A stretch of 64,000 nucleotides of DNA, from the NCBI GenBank assembly GCA_021806165.1, contig JAJZXY010000011.1, positions 1 through 64,000 on the forward strand. Direction: 5' to 3'. The position numbers were made by a program, and so were the translations under genes. Shown one piece after another: positions 44,957 to 54,898 of the stretch (positions are counted from its first letter, which is position 1; each line of letters begins with the position of its first letter). This DNA comes from Thermoplasmata archaeon (lineage in GTDB: Archaea > Thermoplasmatota > Thermoplasmata > Sysuiplasmatales > Sysuiplasmataceae). Under the pieces are notes generated by a model. It was not told where the DNA came from. It saw only the letters and a list, made by a program, of their open reading frames with translations, and searched no databases.

Positions 44957-45433
44957 TCAGAGGAACAGTGTCACGGCGTCAGGGTCGGTCGCCCAGTCGA
45001 GGAACGTTGCCGCCCCGCAGATCTCCAGTCCTTTGTATGCCAGATTCTCCTTCGTCGTCCCGAACAGGTTCATTGTCGGAGAGCAGGCAAAGACATGTAC
45101 GCCCGCATCGATTGCCATGTTCATCATCTGCTCTATGGAGGGCATGCCACCCTTGCTTATCAGGCCGATCATCTGCTCCTTGGTCATTCCCAGGTCATGG
45201 CTGGGTGCCACTGTCTCAGTCTGCCCCTTCGTCAGGAGTTTCATCCCTCCAAAGGTGAAGTACATGAATACCTCCATTCCCTGCGACACGGCCGTGGTGG
45301 CCATGATCAGCGCCGGATATGCTGTATCCATTGTTCCCTTGCTTACGACCATTACAAGCTTGTTCTTCTTTCTCGCTTCCTGCGTGGATGCTGTCTGCTG
45401 TATTTGTGCTCCTTCCATCTCCAGAACCCTCAT
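44957..45433 (-). CDS. DsrE-family (DsrE2-like) protein
   Basis: 158 aa; KNKLVMVVSKGTMDTAYPALIMATTAVSQGMEVFMYFTFGGMKLL…VHVFACSPTMNLFG. Confidence 0.82.
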   Translation of the reverse strand: MRVLEMEGAQIQQTASTQEARKKNKLVMVVSKGTMDTAYPALIMATTAVSQGMEVFMYFTFGGMKLLTKGQTETVAPSHDLGMTKEQMIGLISKGGMPSIEQMMNMAIDAGVHVFACSPTMNLFGTTKENLAYKGLEICGAATFLDWATDPDAVTLFL

Positions 45434-45563
45434 AGTTATTATTTCCAGAGTATTTTACGATTTTGCAGAAGGCTGTATATGAGCAGGCGCCGGTCCGCGA
45501 GGCGGATAGGGTTAAAGCTTCAGCCTTGCTGATACATACACATGGGAGCTGTCTGGTGATAAA

Positions 45564-46589
45564 ATGAAGGCTGCAGTTCTGAGGGAATTCAATTCTGTCC
45601 CTGGTCTGGAGGAGCGGGCTGAACCGGTGCCGGGTGCGGGCGAGGTGGTGATAAGGCAGAAGTATACAGGCATCTGCTACAGGGACATTCTGACGCTGAA
45701 GGGGCGATTCCCCCGCACAAGGCTGCCAGTGGTTCCCGGGCATGAGGTCGCCGGGACTGTTGTGAGCATCGGGGAGGGCGTCGAATCCGTCTCCCCTGGA
45801 GACAGGGTCGCCTCGCTCATCTATGTGCCGTGCGGGGTGTGCAGATTCTGCACCGGCGGCAGGGAGAATCTGTGCAGAAGCAAGGTCACCCTCGGTGAGG
45901 GCGCTGACGGCTCATATGCACCTCTTGTCAGGACACATCAGAGGAGTCTTGTCAGGGTACCGCCTTCAGTCGACGAGGAGTCTGCAGTCATATCCGCCTG
46001 CGTGACTGGAATGATCATACAGGCGCTGAAAGGCAGGGGAAGGCTCTCGGAGGGAGAAACAGTGCTTGTGACAGGGGCGGGAGGCGGCGCAGGCTCACAC
46101 GCCGTTCAGATAGCCAAGGCACTCGGGGCTAAGGTAATTGCAGCCACAGGCAGCAGCTGGAAGGAGGAGGGGATATATGCCCTGGGGGCAGACAGCGTCG
46201 TGGCCAACCGGAGCCTGTCCGGCAAGGTGAAGGAACTCACCGGTGGCGAGGGAGCAGACGTTGCGGTCGATACTGTCGGGGGGCCGACATTCAGAGAAGC
46301 GCTGAAGTCAATGAATTTCGGAGGGAGGCTGGTTGTGATAGGGAACGTGGATTCGGCCACTGTGGACCTTCCACTGGGCTACATGATACTCAAGGGGCTT
46401 GAACTCATAGGCAGCGTCAGCTCCACAAGGAAGAACGTGGCTGAGGCGCTGGAAATGGCCGGGACCGGCAGGATCAGGGCGGTTGTCGACAGGAAAATCG
46501 GCCTGGGGAGCGTAGGGAGCGCATATGCCGACATGGAGAAGAGATCGACCTTCGGAAGAGTCCTGATAGACCTTTCCGCCGGCCAGTGA
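45564..46589 (+). CDS. Zinc-binding alcohol dehydrogenase/MDR family oxidoreductase
   Basis: 341 aa; GICYRDILTLKGRFPRTRLPVVPGHEVAGTV, VTGAGGGAGSHAVQIAKALGAKVIA. Confidence 0.88.
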   Translation: MKAAVLREFNSVPGLEERAEPVPGAGEVVIRQKYTGICYRDILTLKGRFPRTRLPVVPGHEVAGTVVSIGEGVESVSPGDRVASLIYVPCGVCRFCTGGRENLCRSKVTLGEGADGSYAPLVRTHQRSLVRVPPSVDEESAVISACVTGMIIQALKGRGRLSEGETVLVTGAGGGAGSHAVQIAKALGAKVIAATGSSWKEEGIYALGADSVVANRSLSGKVKELTGGEGADVAVDTVGGPTFREALKSMNFGGRLVVIGNVDSATVDLPLGYMILKGLELIGSVSSTRKNVAEALEMAGTGRIRAVVDRKIGLGSVGSAYADMEKRSTFGRVLIDLSAGQ

Positions 46590-46647
46590 CCCGCTTTCCG
46601 GGCAATGCTTAAATTACCATTGACTTTCATCTCGTTCCGTTAGACCG

Positions 46648-48177
46648 GTGAATCAGGGCATGACTGGCGGAAACGAAGCGCAGGCGGACGACACAGACAG
46701 GCTTGTGAGGATCAGGCTTGAGAAGCTCAATGAGCAGATCAGCAGGGGAGAGGAACCATTCGCATACTCCTACCAGAGGAACACCGATGCCTCATCCATC
46801 AAAGCCAGATATGCGGACGCAGGGCATGAACCTGGCGGTGAAACTGTCAGAATTGCGGGCAGGATCATGGTCATCAGGGACCATGGAAAATCATGTTTCA
46901 TGAATCTCAAGGACAGGAGCGGCACAATACAGCTGTATGGCCGTATGGATGTCATGGGCGAGGAGCGTTACCGCCGCTTCAGCAGCATCGACGCGGGCGA
47001 CATAGTGGGAGTCGAAGGGAATGTGTTCAAGACAAAGAAGGGGGAGATTACGGTGCAGGTCAATTCATTCACGCCCCTTGCAAAGTCACTTCGTCCCCTC
47101 CCTGAAAAGTACCACGGCCTGAAGGACATCGAGGCAAGATACAGAATGCGCTACGTCGACCTCGCAGTCAATGACAGCGTCATGGACACATTCATCGCGC
47201 GCGCCAGGTACATCTCGCTTGTAAGGCAGTGGCTGGACAGGAGAGGGTATATCGAGGTCGAGACGCCCGTTCTGACGCCAATGCCTAGCGGTGCGATGGC
47301 CAGGCCATTCAGGACGCATTACAATTACCTGGACCAGGATTTCTTCCTGCGTATTGCGACCGAACTCTACCTGAAAAGACTGATCGTCGGCGGGATGGAG
47401 AAGGTGTATGAGATCGGGAAGGACTTCAGGAATGAGGACATGGATACAACGCACAATCCCGAGTTCACCATGCTTGAGCTGTATGAGGCATATTCAGACT
47501 ACAGGGATATGATGGATCTCACCGAGTCCCTTGTCAGCGACACTGTCTTCTCGCTGCTTGGCACACATGATGTTGTCTACGGTGACAGGACAATCAGCTT
47601 CAAACCGCCGTGGCGCAGACTGACCATGACCGACGCGATAAGGGAAATCGGGGAGATAGAAATCGGGGGCCCCTCTGACAGGGAGGAACTCGAGGCAGCA
47701 GCAAGGCAGCTGAAACTTGAGGATCTGAAGGAAGGGCTTACAGCCGGTGAGCTTATTGCAGAGATATTCGACCAGAAGGTCCAGCCGCTGATCGTGCAAC
47801 CGACATTCGTCTATGACTACCCCGTGGAAATATCACCGCTGGCAAAGAGGAGGAGGGGCAACAGCATGCTCGCCGAGCGGTTCGAGGTATTTGTCAACGG
47901 GTTCGAGATTGCAAACGCATTCTCCGAGCTGAACAGCCCGATTGAGCAGCGGCAGAATTTCGAGGCACAGGCGGTCAGGAGGACAAAAGGTGACGAGGAG
48001 GCCCATCCGATGGATGAGGATTATATCAACGCACTTGAATACGGAATGCCTCCCACAGGCGGCCTCGGAGTGGGGATTGACCGCATCATCATGCTTGTCA
48101 CCAACTCCACATCAATCAAGGACGTAATGCTCTTCCCCCAGCTGAGGCCAAGGCTGGACACGGACGACCGGGAGTGA
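46648..48177 (+). CDS. lysS: Lysyl-tRNA synthetase, class II
   Basis: 509 aa; OB-fold, class II motifs FRNEDMDTTHNPEFTMLE, GGLGVGIDRIIMLVTN. Confidence 0.95.
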   Translation: MNQGMTGGNEAQADDTDRLVRIRLEKLNEQISRGEEPFAYSYQRNTDASSIKARYADAGHEPGGETVRIAGRIMVIRDHGKSCFMNLKDRSGTIQLYGRMDVMGEERYRRFSSIDAGDIVGVEGNVFKTKKGEITVQVNSFTPLAKSLRPLPEKYHGLKDIEARYRMRYVDLAVNDSVMDTFIARARYISLVRQWLDRRGYIEVETPVLTPMPSGAMARPFRTHYNYLDQDFFLRIATELYLKRLIVGGMEKVYEIGKDFRNEDMDTTHNPEFTMLELYEAYSDYRDMMDLTESLVSDTVFSLLGTHDVVYGDRTISFKPPWRRLTMTDAIREIGEIEIGGPSDREELEAAARQLKLEDLKEGLTAGELIAEIFDQKVQPLIVQPTFVYDYPVEISPLAKRRRGNSMLAERFEVFVNGFEIANAFSELNSPIEQRQNFEAQAVRRTKGDEEAHPMDEDYINALEYGMPPTGGLGVGIDRIIMLVTNSTSIKDVMLFPQLRPRLDTDDRE

Positions 48178-48331
48178 AGTCGGCGCAGCCCCCGCGCGGG
48201 CCGGACATGCTGAAGGGGCTATTTGGCTGTCAGAACGTGTTCAGGTTCGGCCGCACAATCCTCTCCCCGGAGTCCGACTACAAAGGCATAAATAGTATCC
48301 TGCAGCATAATCGCACCGAAGGTAACGCTCC

Positions 48332-48499
48332 ATGGCTAAGAAGAAGGGAGATGGTTTCCAGTCTGCCGCCGGTCTCATCAGGTATTTCGACTCCGAGGAT
48401 GAGAAGGCACTGAAGCTCAGCCCGTGGCTTGTCGTCGGCCTGATTATTGCAACGGTTGTAATCATATCCTGGCTGTCCTATTCCTTCCCGGCAGGGTAA
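48332..48499 (+). CDS. secG: Preprotein translocase SecG/Sec61-beta (55 aa; not in ORF track)
   Basis: MAKKKGDGFQSAAGLIRYFDSEDEKALKLSPWLVVGLIIATVVIISWLSYSFPAG; upstream TATA GGCATAAATAG. Confidence 0.9.
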   Translation: MAKKKGDGFQSAAGLIRYFDSEDEKALKLSPWLVVGLIIATVVIISWLSYSFPAG

Positions 48500-48550
48500 G
48501 GCGCGGCAGCAGTATGGGCCGGATGCAGGCGGCGGCGGGACGTGGCTGCA

Positions 48551-49081
48551 ATGAGCAAAGGCATTCTGATAGTTGACATGATAAACGACTTCGTATACGG
48601 CAAGTTCGGTTCACCGCGGGCGCAGCGCATAATCCCGTCTGTCGGGAGGCTCTGCAGCATGGGGAGGCAGGCTGGTGTGTCCGTGTTCTATGTGAGGGAC
48701 GCACACCATGCTGATGACCCGGAGCTACGTGTCTGGGGGGAGCATGCAATGGCTGGCACCTGGGGATCGGAGATAGTCCCGGAGCTGAAGCCTGAAAAGG
48801 GGGACAGGGTTTTCGACAAGAGACAGTACTCAGGCTTCCTCAACACATCCCTCCACCGGGCACTGAAGGCGAAGGGCGTTCTGACCCTCTTCGTTGCTGG
48901 CGTGAGCACCGACATCTGCGTGCAGCACAATGTTGCCGATGCATTCTTCAGGGGATACAGGACAGTTGTTCCAAGGGAATGCGTCGAAAGCATTGAGCCG
49001 CGCAGGAAGGCAAAAGCGCTAAAGTACATGGAGGACATGTACGGAAGCAGAATCGAGGAACTGGACAAGGTGAAATTCTGA
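48551..49081 (+). CDS. Isochorismatase-family cysteine hydrolase (nicotinamidase-like)
   Basis: KGILIVDMINDFVYGKFG…DKRQYSGFLNTSLHRALKAKGVLTLFVAGVSTDICVQHNVADAFFRGY. Confidence 0.87.
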   Translation: MSKGILIVDMINDFVYGKFGSPRAQRIIPSVGRLCSMGRQAGVSVFYVRDAHHADDPELRVWGEHAMAGTWGSEIVPELKPEKGDRVFDKRQYSGFLNTSLHRALKAKGVLTLFVAGVSTDICVQHNVADAFFRGYRTVVPRECVESIEPRRKAKALKYMEDMYGSRIEELDKVKF

Positions 49082-49176
49082 AGGAGTTTTTTTCTGCCAC
49101 ATCCAGGGAGATAGCTGAAGGGGAGACAACGGACACATACTTCCTCCTGACAAGGAAGATACTTCATGAAAACGGC

Positions 49177-50262
49177 ATGGATGGAGTGGGCGTAAGCGCG
49201 GAGATCACCGCCTCCGAGCTGCCTTCACAGTGGCCATGGGGCATATTCGCCGGGCTGGAGGAGTCACTGCGCCTTCTTGAGGGGCTGCCTCTTACGGTCA
49301 GGGCCATGAGGGAAGGGACGCTGTTCAGGGCCAGGTCCAGGCAGGGCATCCCCGTTCCGGTTATGTGCATCGAAGGTGCCTACGCCTCCTTCTCCATCTA
49401 CGAGACTCCGCTGCTCGGCTTCCTGTGCCAGTCATCAGGTGTCGCCACCATGTCTGCCAGGTACAGGAGGGCAGCAGGCGACAGGAGGCTGCTCTCATTC
49501 GGCATCAGGAGGGCCCATCCAGCGATAGCGCCCATGATAGACAGATCGTCGTTCATAGGAGGATGTGATGCAGTCTCCTCCGTCATCGGCGGGAGGACAA
49601 TTGGTCATCCACCGGAGGGGACGATGCCTCACGCCGAGGTCCTTCTCTTCGGCGATTCCCGCCGGGCCTTTGATGCATATTCACGATCAGTTCCTCCTGG
49701 TGTGAAGAAGATAGCCCTTGTCGATACATTTGCAGACGAAAAGAGCGAGGCGGTCGCGGCTGCCGAGACCATACCGGACCTCTACGCTGTGCGGCTGGAC
49801 ACGCCACGGTCGAGAAGGGGCTCATTTCCCTCAATCATCTCCGAGGTCAGGTGGGAGCTTGATGCCAGGGGCTTTGCGGATGTGCGCATCTTTGTTTCGG
49901 GCGGCCTCAGGGAGGAGGAGCTGCCACAGCTTGCAAGGGCCGGTGCGGATGGTTTTGGCGTCGGGACTGCAATAAGCAACGCCCCGGTGATAGACTATGC
50001 CCTCGACATTGTGAATGTCGGCGGCAGGAGCTACGCGAAGCGAGGCAAGTACTCGGGAGCAAAATCTGTCTTCAGGTGCCCCTCATGCATGGAGTTTGAC
50101 GTGCTTCATGCGGGAAACGAGGTGCCTGCATGCCCCTCATGCGGCAGCAGGGAGGAGAACATACTTCATACTCTCATCGACGGAGGGCGCAGGACCGCCG
50201 CCGCTGAAAGTCCGGACGCAATCAGGGAAAGGGTTCTGGCCGAGCTCGGCCGACTTCCCTGA
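49177..50262 (+). CDS. Nicotinate phosphoribosyltransferase; coding likely extends upstream to about 49080
   Basis: LLSFGIRRAHPAIAPMIDRSSFIGGCDAVSS; upstream in-frame KEFFSATSREIAEGETTDTYFLLTRKILHENG is typical NAPRTase N-terminus. Confidence 0.85.
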   Translation: MDGVGVSAEITASELPSQWPWGIFAGLEESLRLLEGLPLTVRAMREGTLFRARSRQGIPVPVMCIEGAYASFSIYETPLLGFLCQSSGVATMSARYRRAAGDRRLLSFGIRRAHPAIAPMIDRSSFIGGCDAVSSVIGGRTIGHPPEGTMPHAEVLLFGDSRRAFDAYSRSVPPGVKKIALVDTFADEKSEAVAAAETIPDLYAVRLDTPRSRRGSFPSIISEVRWELDARGFADVRIFVSGGLREEELPQLARAGADGFGVGTAISNAPVIDYALDIVNVGGRSYAKRGKYSGAKSVFRCPSCMEFDVLHAGNEVPACPSCGSREENILHTLIDGGRRTAAAESPDAIRERVLAELGRLP

Positions 50263-50300
50263 ATGTCAGGCAGCCTCGTGGCTGCGACGCCCTTTTATTC

Positions 50301-50543
50301 ATGTGCACACTTCACCAGCCGATGGCAGCTAATCCGGACGGCAGGATCGCAGGCAGGAGCCTTGAGGACGGGCATATCACCTGGTCGCACAAGTATGACC
50401 TCAATGTCACATTCACACCGCCCGGCGACGGGCAGAGGTGTGACGGCTGCGGCTGTGAACTCGTTGCTCTGGACGGCCGGTGGCACCCAGTCGAGGTCCG
50501 CGGCGGGCGCTACTACTGCGAGAAGTGCCCCTCGTCCAGGTGA
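50301..50543 (+). CDS. Small zinc-ribbon protein
   Basis: …PGDGQRCDGCGCELVALDGRWHPVEVRGGRYYCEKCPSSR; two CxxC pairs; upstream TTTTATT. Confidence 0.5.
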   Translation: MCTLHQPMAANPDGRIAGRSLEDGHITWSHKYDLNVTFTPPGDGQRCDGCGCELVALDGRWHPVEVRGGRYYCEKCPSSR

Positions 50544-50544
50544 G

Positions 50545-51246
50545 TCAGTTTCTGCCCCTTCCATGCCCTGCAGCCGCAGCAGAAGCAGCGGCGGGCAGCG
50601 TATGCCTGGAGGGAAAATCTATGAACCCGAGGAAGAGCAGGATTATGCCTGCAAATTCAGCGTAGTAAAGAGTCGCTGGAAAGCTCCTCAGCACGAAGAG
50701 GGTGCCTGCAATCGATATCACGATGCCTCCAGCCGCTATGAACAGCGTTCCCGGCTTCCTTGTCCTCCAGGTGGAATAGAGGGCAAGCGCTATAACCGCG
50801 GTGGCGGCCGGCGCCGTTACCAGGGTGGATGATATGATGTCATTGAGCGGAAAGGCACCGAGTATGACCCCCCCTACCACAACATCCCTGCTCACTGGCG
50901 TTGTGAAGCTGAAGTATGCCGTGGCTATGCTCATGAGCGTTATGTAACCGAGCCATGTCCCCCTGACCCATTCGCTCCTGAGGAGATTGACCGAGCCTAT
51001 GGAGAGGAAGCCGACCAGCAGTGCAACCATGAATATGTACGACTGTATCAGCGGCTGGGACCAGTAGCCGAAATAGATGAACGCCTCCTGTATTATGGTG
51101 ACAAAGCCCAGAAATATGCCAGCCCCCCACCAGAGGTAGCTGTTTGCTCCACGCCTGTACTTGCGCAGGACTATCATAGCAAGATAGAGAGTCACGAGCG
51201 CAAGCAGTATAAGCGATGCGCCAACAGCAGCATCCCCCGTCGACAT
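50545..51246 (-). CDS. Polytopic membrane protein (~7 TM), unknown function
   Basis: 233 aa with regularly spaced hydrophobic segments. Confidence 0.7.
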   Translation of the reverse strand: MSTGDAAVGASLILLALVTLYLAMIVLRKYRRGANSYLWWGAGIFLGFVTIIQEAFIYFGYWSQPLIQSYIFMVALLVGFLSIGSVNLLRSEWVRGTWLGYITLMSIATAYFSFTTPVSRDVVVGGVILGAFPLNDIISSTLVTAPAATAVIALALYSTWRTRKPGTLFIAAGGIVISIAGTLFVLRSFPATLYYAEFAGIILLFLGFIDFPSRHTLPAAASAAAAGHGRGRN

Positions 51247-51255
51247 AGCAGCCTC

Positions 51256-52224
51256 TCAGACGCCAAGCTCATCCATGAAAGGTGTGATGTCGGCTATTGG
51301 CTTTTTCCTGTTATCTGATATGCGCTGCTTCGCGGGTGGAACATCCATGTATTCGGGCACGCGGTGGTGCATCCTCTCCTCGTATGTCGGTATTTCGTCA
51401 TTGCTGTAGAAGACGCCTATGGGTATCCTGTCACCCCACTCGACAGCCCTCCTCATCGCCTCAAGCATGACCTTTTCCGAATCCCTTCCCTTTGCAGTGT
51501 CAACATGTCCGTCATAGCCGTCAGCCTCAATGCTGTATACCCTTGGCAGAGCCTTGCCGCTGTTCTCCTCCGCCCTGTCCTCTCCGTTGTACCACTCCTT
51601 GCTGTTTATGTCATTGTATGTCGGGCACGGCTGGAGGACATCTATGAATGCTGAGCCATTGTGCTCAATACCCTCCCTTATCAGCTTCTTCAGGTGCTGC
51701 ACGTTGAAGGAATATCCCCTGGCTACGAAGGTGTATCCGCAGGCCATTGCCAGTACAAGCGGGTTGATGCTGCTTGTGATGTTGGGGTAGACAAGGCTCT
51801 TCGTCTGCTCGCCCAGCTTGAGCGTGGGTGACGCCTGCCCCTTTGTCAGGCCGTAAACGCCATTGTCATGGATTATGTAGAGCATGTCAACATTCCTTCT
51901 GCCGCCGTTGACGAAGTGGCCGGCCCCAATACCCAGGCCATCCCCATCCCCTCCGACAACAACCACGTTCAGGTGGGGATTAGCCAGCTTGACACCGGTT
52001 GCGAACGGGAGCGGCCTTCCGTGCAGTGTGTGTATGCCTGTGACATTTGTATAGTGCACAAGCTTTGCCGAGCAGCCGATGCCGCTCACCACGACCGAGT
52101 CCTCCCTGTTGAGGCCCATGTCGGCCAGCGCCATCTGAACGGCGCTGAGTATGCCGAAATCCCCGCATCCGGGGCACCAGTCATTATGCACTTCAGTCCT
52201 CATGTCTGCCAGTTTAAGCGCCAT
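51256..52224 (-). CDS. 2-oxoacid:ferredoxin oxidoreductase, beta subunit
   Basis: VHNDWCPGCGDFGILSAVQMALADMGL, GGDGDGLGIGAGHFVNGGRRNVD ThDP motif. Confidence 0.93.
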   Translation of the reverse strand: MALKLADMRTEVHNDWCPGCGDFGILSAVQMALADMGLNREDSVVVSGIGCSAKLVHYTNVTGIHTLHGRPLPFATGVKLANPHLNVVVVGGDGDGLGIGAGHFVNGGRRNVDMLYIIHDNGVYGLTKGQASPTLKLGEQTKSLVYPNITSSINPLVLAMACGYTFVARGYSFNVQHLKKLIREGIEHNGSAFIDVLQPCPTYNDINSKEWYNGEDRAEENSGKALPRVYSIEADGYDGHVDTAKGRDSEKVMLEAMRRAVEWGDRIPIGVFYSNDEIPTYEERMHHRVPEYMDVPPAKQRISDNRKKPIADITPFMDELGV

Positions 52225-54148
52225 ATGTGAGCACCACCCTTTTCTCGGATTTTCCTTCCACAATTTGCTTCATGGACCTGTACGCCTCATCCACGGTAAT
52301 CGGCCTTCCGTTGAACTTCACAATCCTGTATTCAGCAAGGTGTCCGGTGTATTCCGCCATTATGTCTGCAAGCTGGCCGACATAGTTCATCTCCATGACG
52401 GCTACCCTGCCTGCCGATTTGATTATCCTGGTGACTGCCTCGCTGGGGAATGGCCTTATGAGCCTTATCTGCAGGAATCCAATCTTCTTTCCCTCGAGCT
52501 TCCCCATCGCTTCCAGTATGCTCCCCTTGGTCGAGCCCCAGCTGACCACCAGCAGGTCAGGATTCTCCTGGCCATAGTAGTGGAACTGTTCATCCTCCGG
52601 TATCTCCTTCAGCGCAAGATCCAGCTTTCCCATCCTCTTGTCCATCATCCTGTCCCTGAGGATGGGGTCCTCAGTGATGTGCCCCAGTTCGGTGTGCTCA
52701 TCACCCGTGTTCCAGAAGATGCCGCCCGGGGTGCCTATCGGGACCCTGGGGGAGATGCCGTTCTCTGTGATCTTGAAGCGTTCGTACTCCTTCCCCTCCT
52801 CGATGACAAAGGGGGTTCCGTCCCCGAGGAAGAGCCCCCTGTCTATATTCATCCTCGCCGGGTCGAAGTAAGGGAGTGTCATGGTGGTGTTTGCCATCGC
52901 CTTGTCCACTATGTGGATCACGGGCAGCTGGTAGCGTTCCGCGAAGTTGAATGCGTGGTTGGCATCATAGAACGACTCCTCCAAGTCCCCAGAAGCAAGG
53001 ACGATCTTTGGAAAGTCTCCATGCCCCCCGTAGAGCGCGAACTTCAAATCACCCTGCTCATGCCTGGTCGGCATGCCTGTTGAGGGTCCTGCTCTCTGGT
53101 AGTCGGTTATGACCACAGGGACCTCGTTGATTCCAGCCCAGCCTATTCCCTCTGCCATCAGTGAGAAGCCTGGTCCCGATGTGCAGGTCGACGACCGCGC
53201 GCCTGAGAGGGCGCCGCCTATCGCCATTGTTATGGCTGATATCTCATCTTCAGTCTGGACGACCATGAGGTTCCCCTTTTCATCGCTGTCGTTCATGGAA
53301 AAGCGTTCGAACTTCTCCAGATACATGCTTTCGTCTGCCGCCGGTGTTATCGGGTAGTATGTCTGGAAGCGCAGGCCGCTCGCGAGCTTGCCCAGGGCTA
53401 TAGCCTGGTTGCCGTTGAGGAGCATCCTCTTCTCCTTCTTCTCAACCTTCCTGAGCCTGTATTCAGCGCTCTCCTTGAAGTTCCCCTTCATGTATTCGTA
53501 GGCTACAGCTGCGGCAACCTTGTTTGGTTCCGAAAGCTTCTTCCTTCCGCCGAACACATGCTCTATTGAGGAATTCAGCTCATCCAGGTCGTAGTGAAGC
53601 AGCCAGAAGGAGGCGGAGACAGCCAGCACATTGACCATCCTCCCCAGAATTGCCTGCCTCCTCTCCCCTGTCCTGGAGGATATTGAATTGAGGAGCGTGC
53701 CGTACGGCACAGGGTATACGTTCACACCCCTTGCCGCCGCATCATCCAGCAGCGTCTTGATGGTGACGCCGCCCTCCTGCCTGAACCTCTCGGCGAGCTC
53801 CAGCTTGATCCTTGCATCAAGCGTGTGAATGTCATCCGTCTTCTTCTGGGAGAGGGAAGGGTCGTAGATTATTGCTCCGCCCTTCCTCACCTCGTCGAAG
53901 TGCCTCGCAACAGTCTCCTCGTCGAAGGTGGCGAGTATGTCAATGCCTTCCAGCATCGCCTCGACCATCGTGTCGCTCACCCTGACAACGAAGTAGCTGT
54001 GCTCTCCCTTGATGTTTGAATAGTACTCTCTCTTCCCTGCGACCCAGAGACCCCCTTCAGCACATGCACGGGAGAAGATGTTGGCCGACGTGTCAACGCC
54101 GCTCCCCTGGGCGCCACCTATACACCATTGCAACCTGTTCTCTTTCAA
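52214..54148 (-). CDS. 2-oxoacid:ferredoxin oxidoreductase, fused gamma-alpha subunit
   Basis: LQWCIGGAQGSGVDTSANIFSRACAEGG; YYPITPAADESMYLE; TTG start at 54148 proposed. Confidence 0.9.
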   Translation of the reverse strand: MKENRLQWCIGGAQGSGVDTSANIFSRACAEGGLWVAGKREYYSNIKGEHSYFVVRVSDTMVEAMLEGIDILATFDEETVARHFDEVRKGGAIIYDPSLSQKKTDDIHTLDARIKLELAERFRQEGGVTIKTLLDDAAARGVNVYPVPYGTLLNSISSRTGERRQAILGRMVNVLAVSASFWLLHYDLDELNSSIEHVFGGRKKLSEPNKVAAAVAYEYMKGNFKESAEYRLRKVEKKEKRMLLNGNQAIALGKLASGLRFQTYYPITPAADESMYLEKFERFSMNDSDEKGNLMVVQTEDEISAITMAIGGALSGARSSTCTSGPGFSLMAEGIGWAGINEVPVVITDYQRAGPSTGMPTRHEQGDLKFALYGGHGDFPKIVLASGDLEESFYDANHAFNFAERYQLPVIHIVDKAMANTTMTLPYFDPARMNIDRGLFLGDGTPFVIEEGKEYERFKITENGISPRVPIGTPGGIFWNTGDEHTELGHITEDPILRDRMMDKRMGKLDLALKEIPEDEQFHYYGQENPDLLVVSWGSTKGSILEAMGKLEGKKIGFLQIRLIRPFPSEAVTRIIKSAGRVAVMEMNYVGQLADIMAEYTGHLAEYRIVKFNGRPITVDEAYRSMKQIVEGKSEKRVVLTYGA

Positions 54149-54372
54149 TTTACCACCATAACATAAGCCGGCCCGGTAAACTGCTGCGGGCAACCGCCCG
54201 CCTGCTGGATAGTCGTGGCTGAATCACTCTCCGAAAAATTCCTGCTTCGTTCAGCCGGTTCCTCTTCGTTCATATTCAGATTTAGCTCCGGGTCAGGAGA
54301 TATCTCACTTATGAGCCTTGTACTTGGGTCTGTTTTATATACTCTTCCCTTCAAGCATGCATCTGCCTTACC

Positions 54373-54888
54373 CTACTGATCAGGACTCATCGACCAGTAG
54401 ACGGTTGCACCGCTTGAAATCTTTTCAAGCTGCACGCCGTACTGTGCCGGCTGCCCGTTGACAGTATACTGCCAGAAGAGTGTGTTGGTATTGGCCACAC
54501 CCTCTATGGCAGTAATCTGGAATTCACCGAATTCGCGGAAGTGTACCTTTGTGAGCGAAAGGTTGCTTCCCGTGGTTTTCTGAAGTATTGAGGAGCATGC
54601 CTGCATGAGCGACCACACAGTGTTGTTGCCGAATGTAACGTTCGAGAATATGAATTCGGTTTGGCTGCTGTTTGCAGTTGTGTAGTGCCACCCGCCATCG
54701 TAGCTCCAGTTTACAATGTGACCGGCCAGCAGGTCCGGCGTCCTGCTGCCAAAGTCTATCATTAGCGTTGCAGTGTAACTCCCGCTGGCCGCAGGGGCCG
54801 GGTGCATGGCAAACTGCATCACCGCCAGCACAACCACGGCACCTGCCGCAAGGAGGGCAAGAAGCATCCTCCGCCTAGCTGCAGACAA
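54373..54888 (-). CDS. Membrane-anchored extracytoplasmic protein with DUF4430/transcobalamin-C-like domain
   Basis: N-terminal TM LLALLAAGAVVVLAVM; FWQYTVNGQPAQYGVQLEKISSGATVYWSM. Confidence 0.6.
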   Translation of the reverse strand: MSAARRRMLLALLAAGAVVVLAVMQFAMHPAPAASGSYTATLMIDFGSRTPDLLAGHIVNWSYDGGWHYTTANSSQTEFIFSNVTFGNNTVWSLMQACSSILQKTTGSNLSLTKVHFREFGEFQITAIEGVANTNTLFWQYTVNGQPAQYGVQLEKISSGATVYWSMSPDQ

Positions 54889-54898
54889 GACTCATCCC

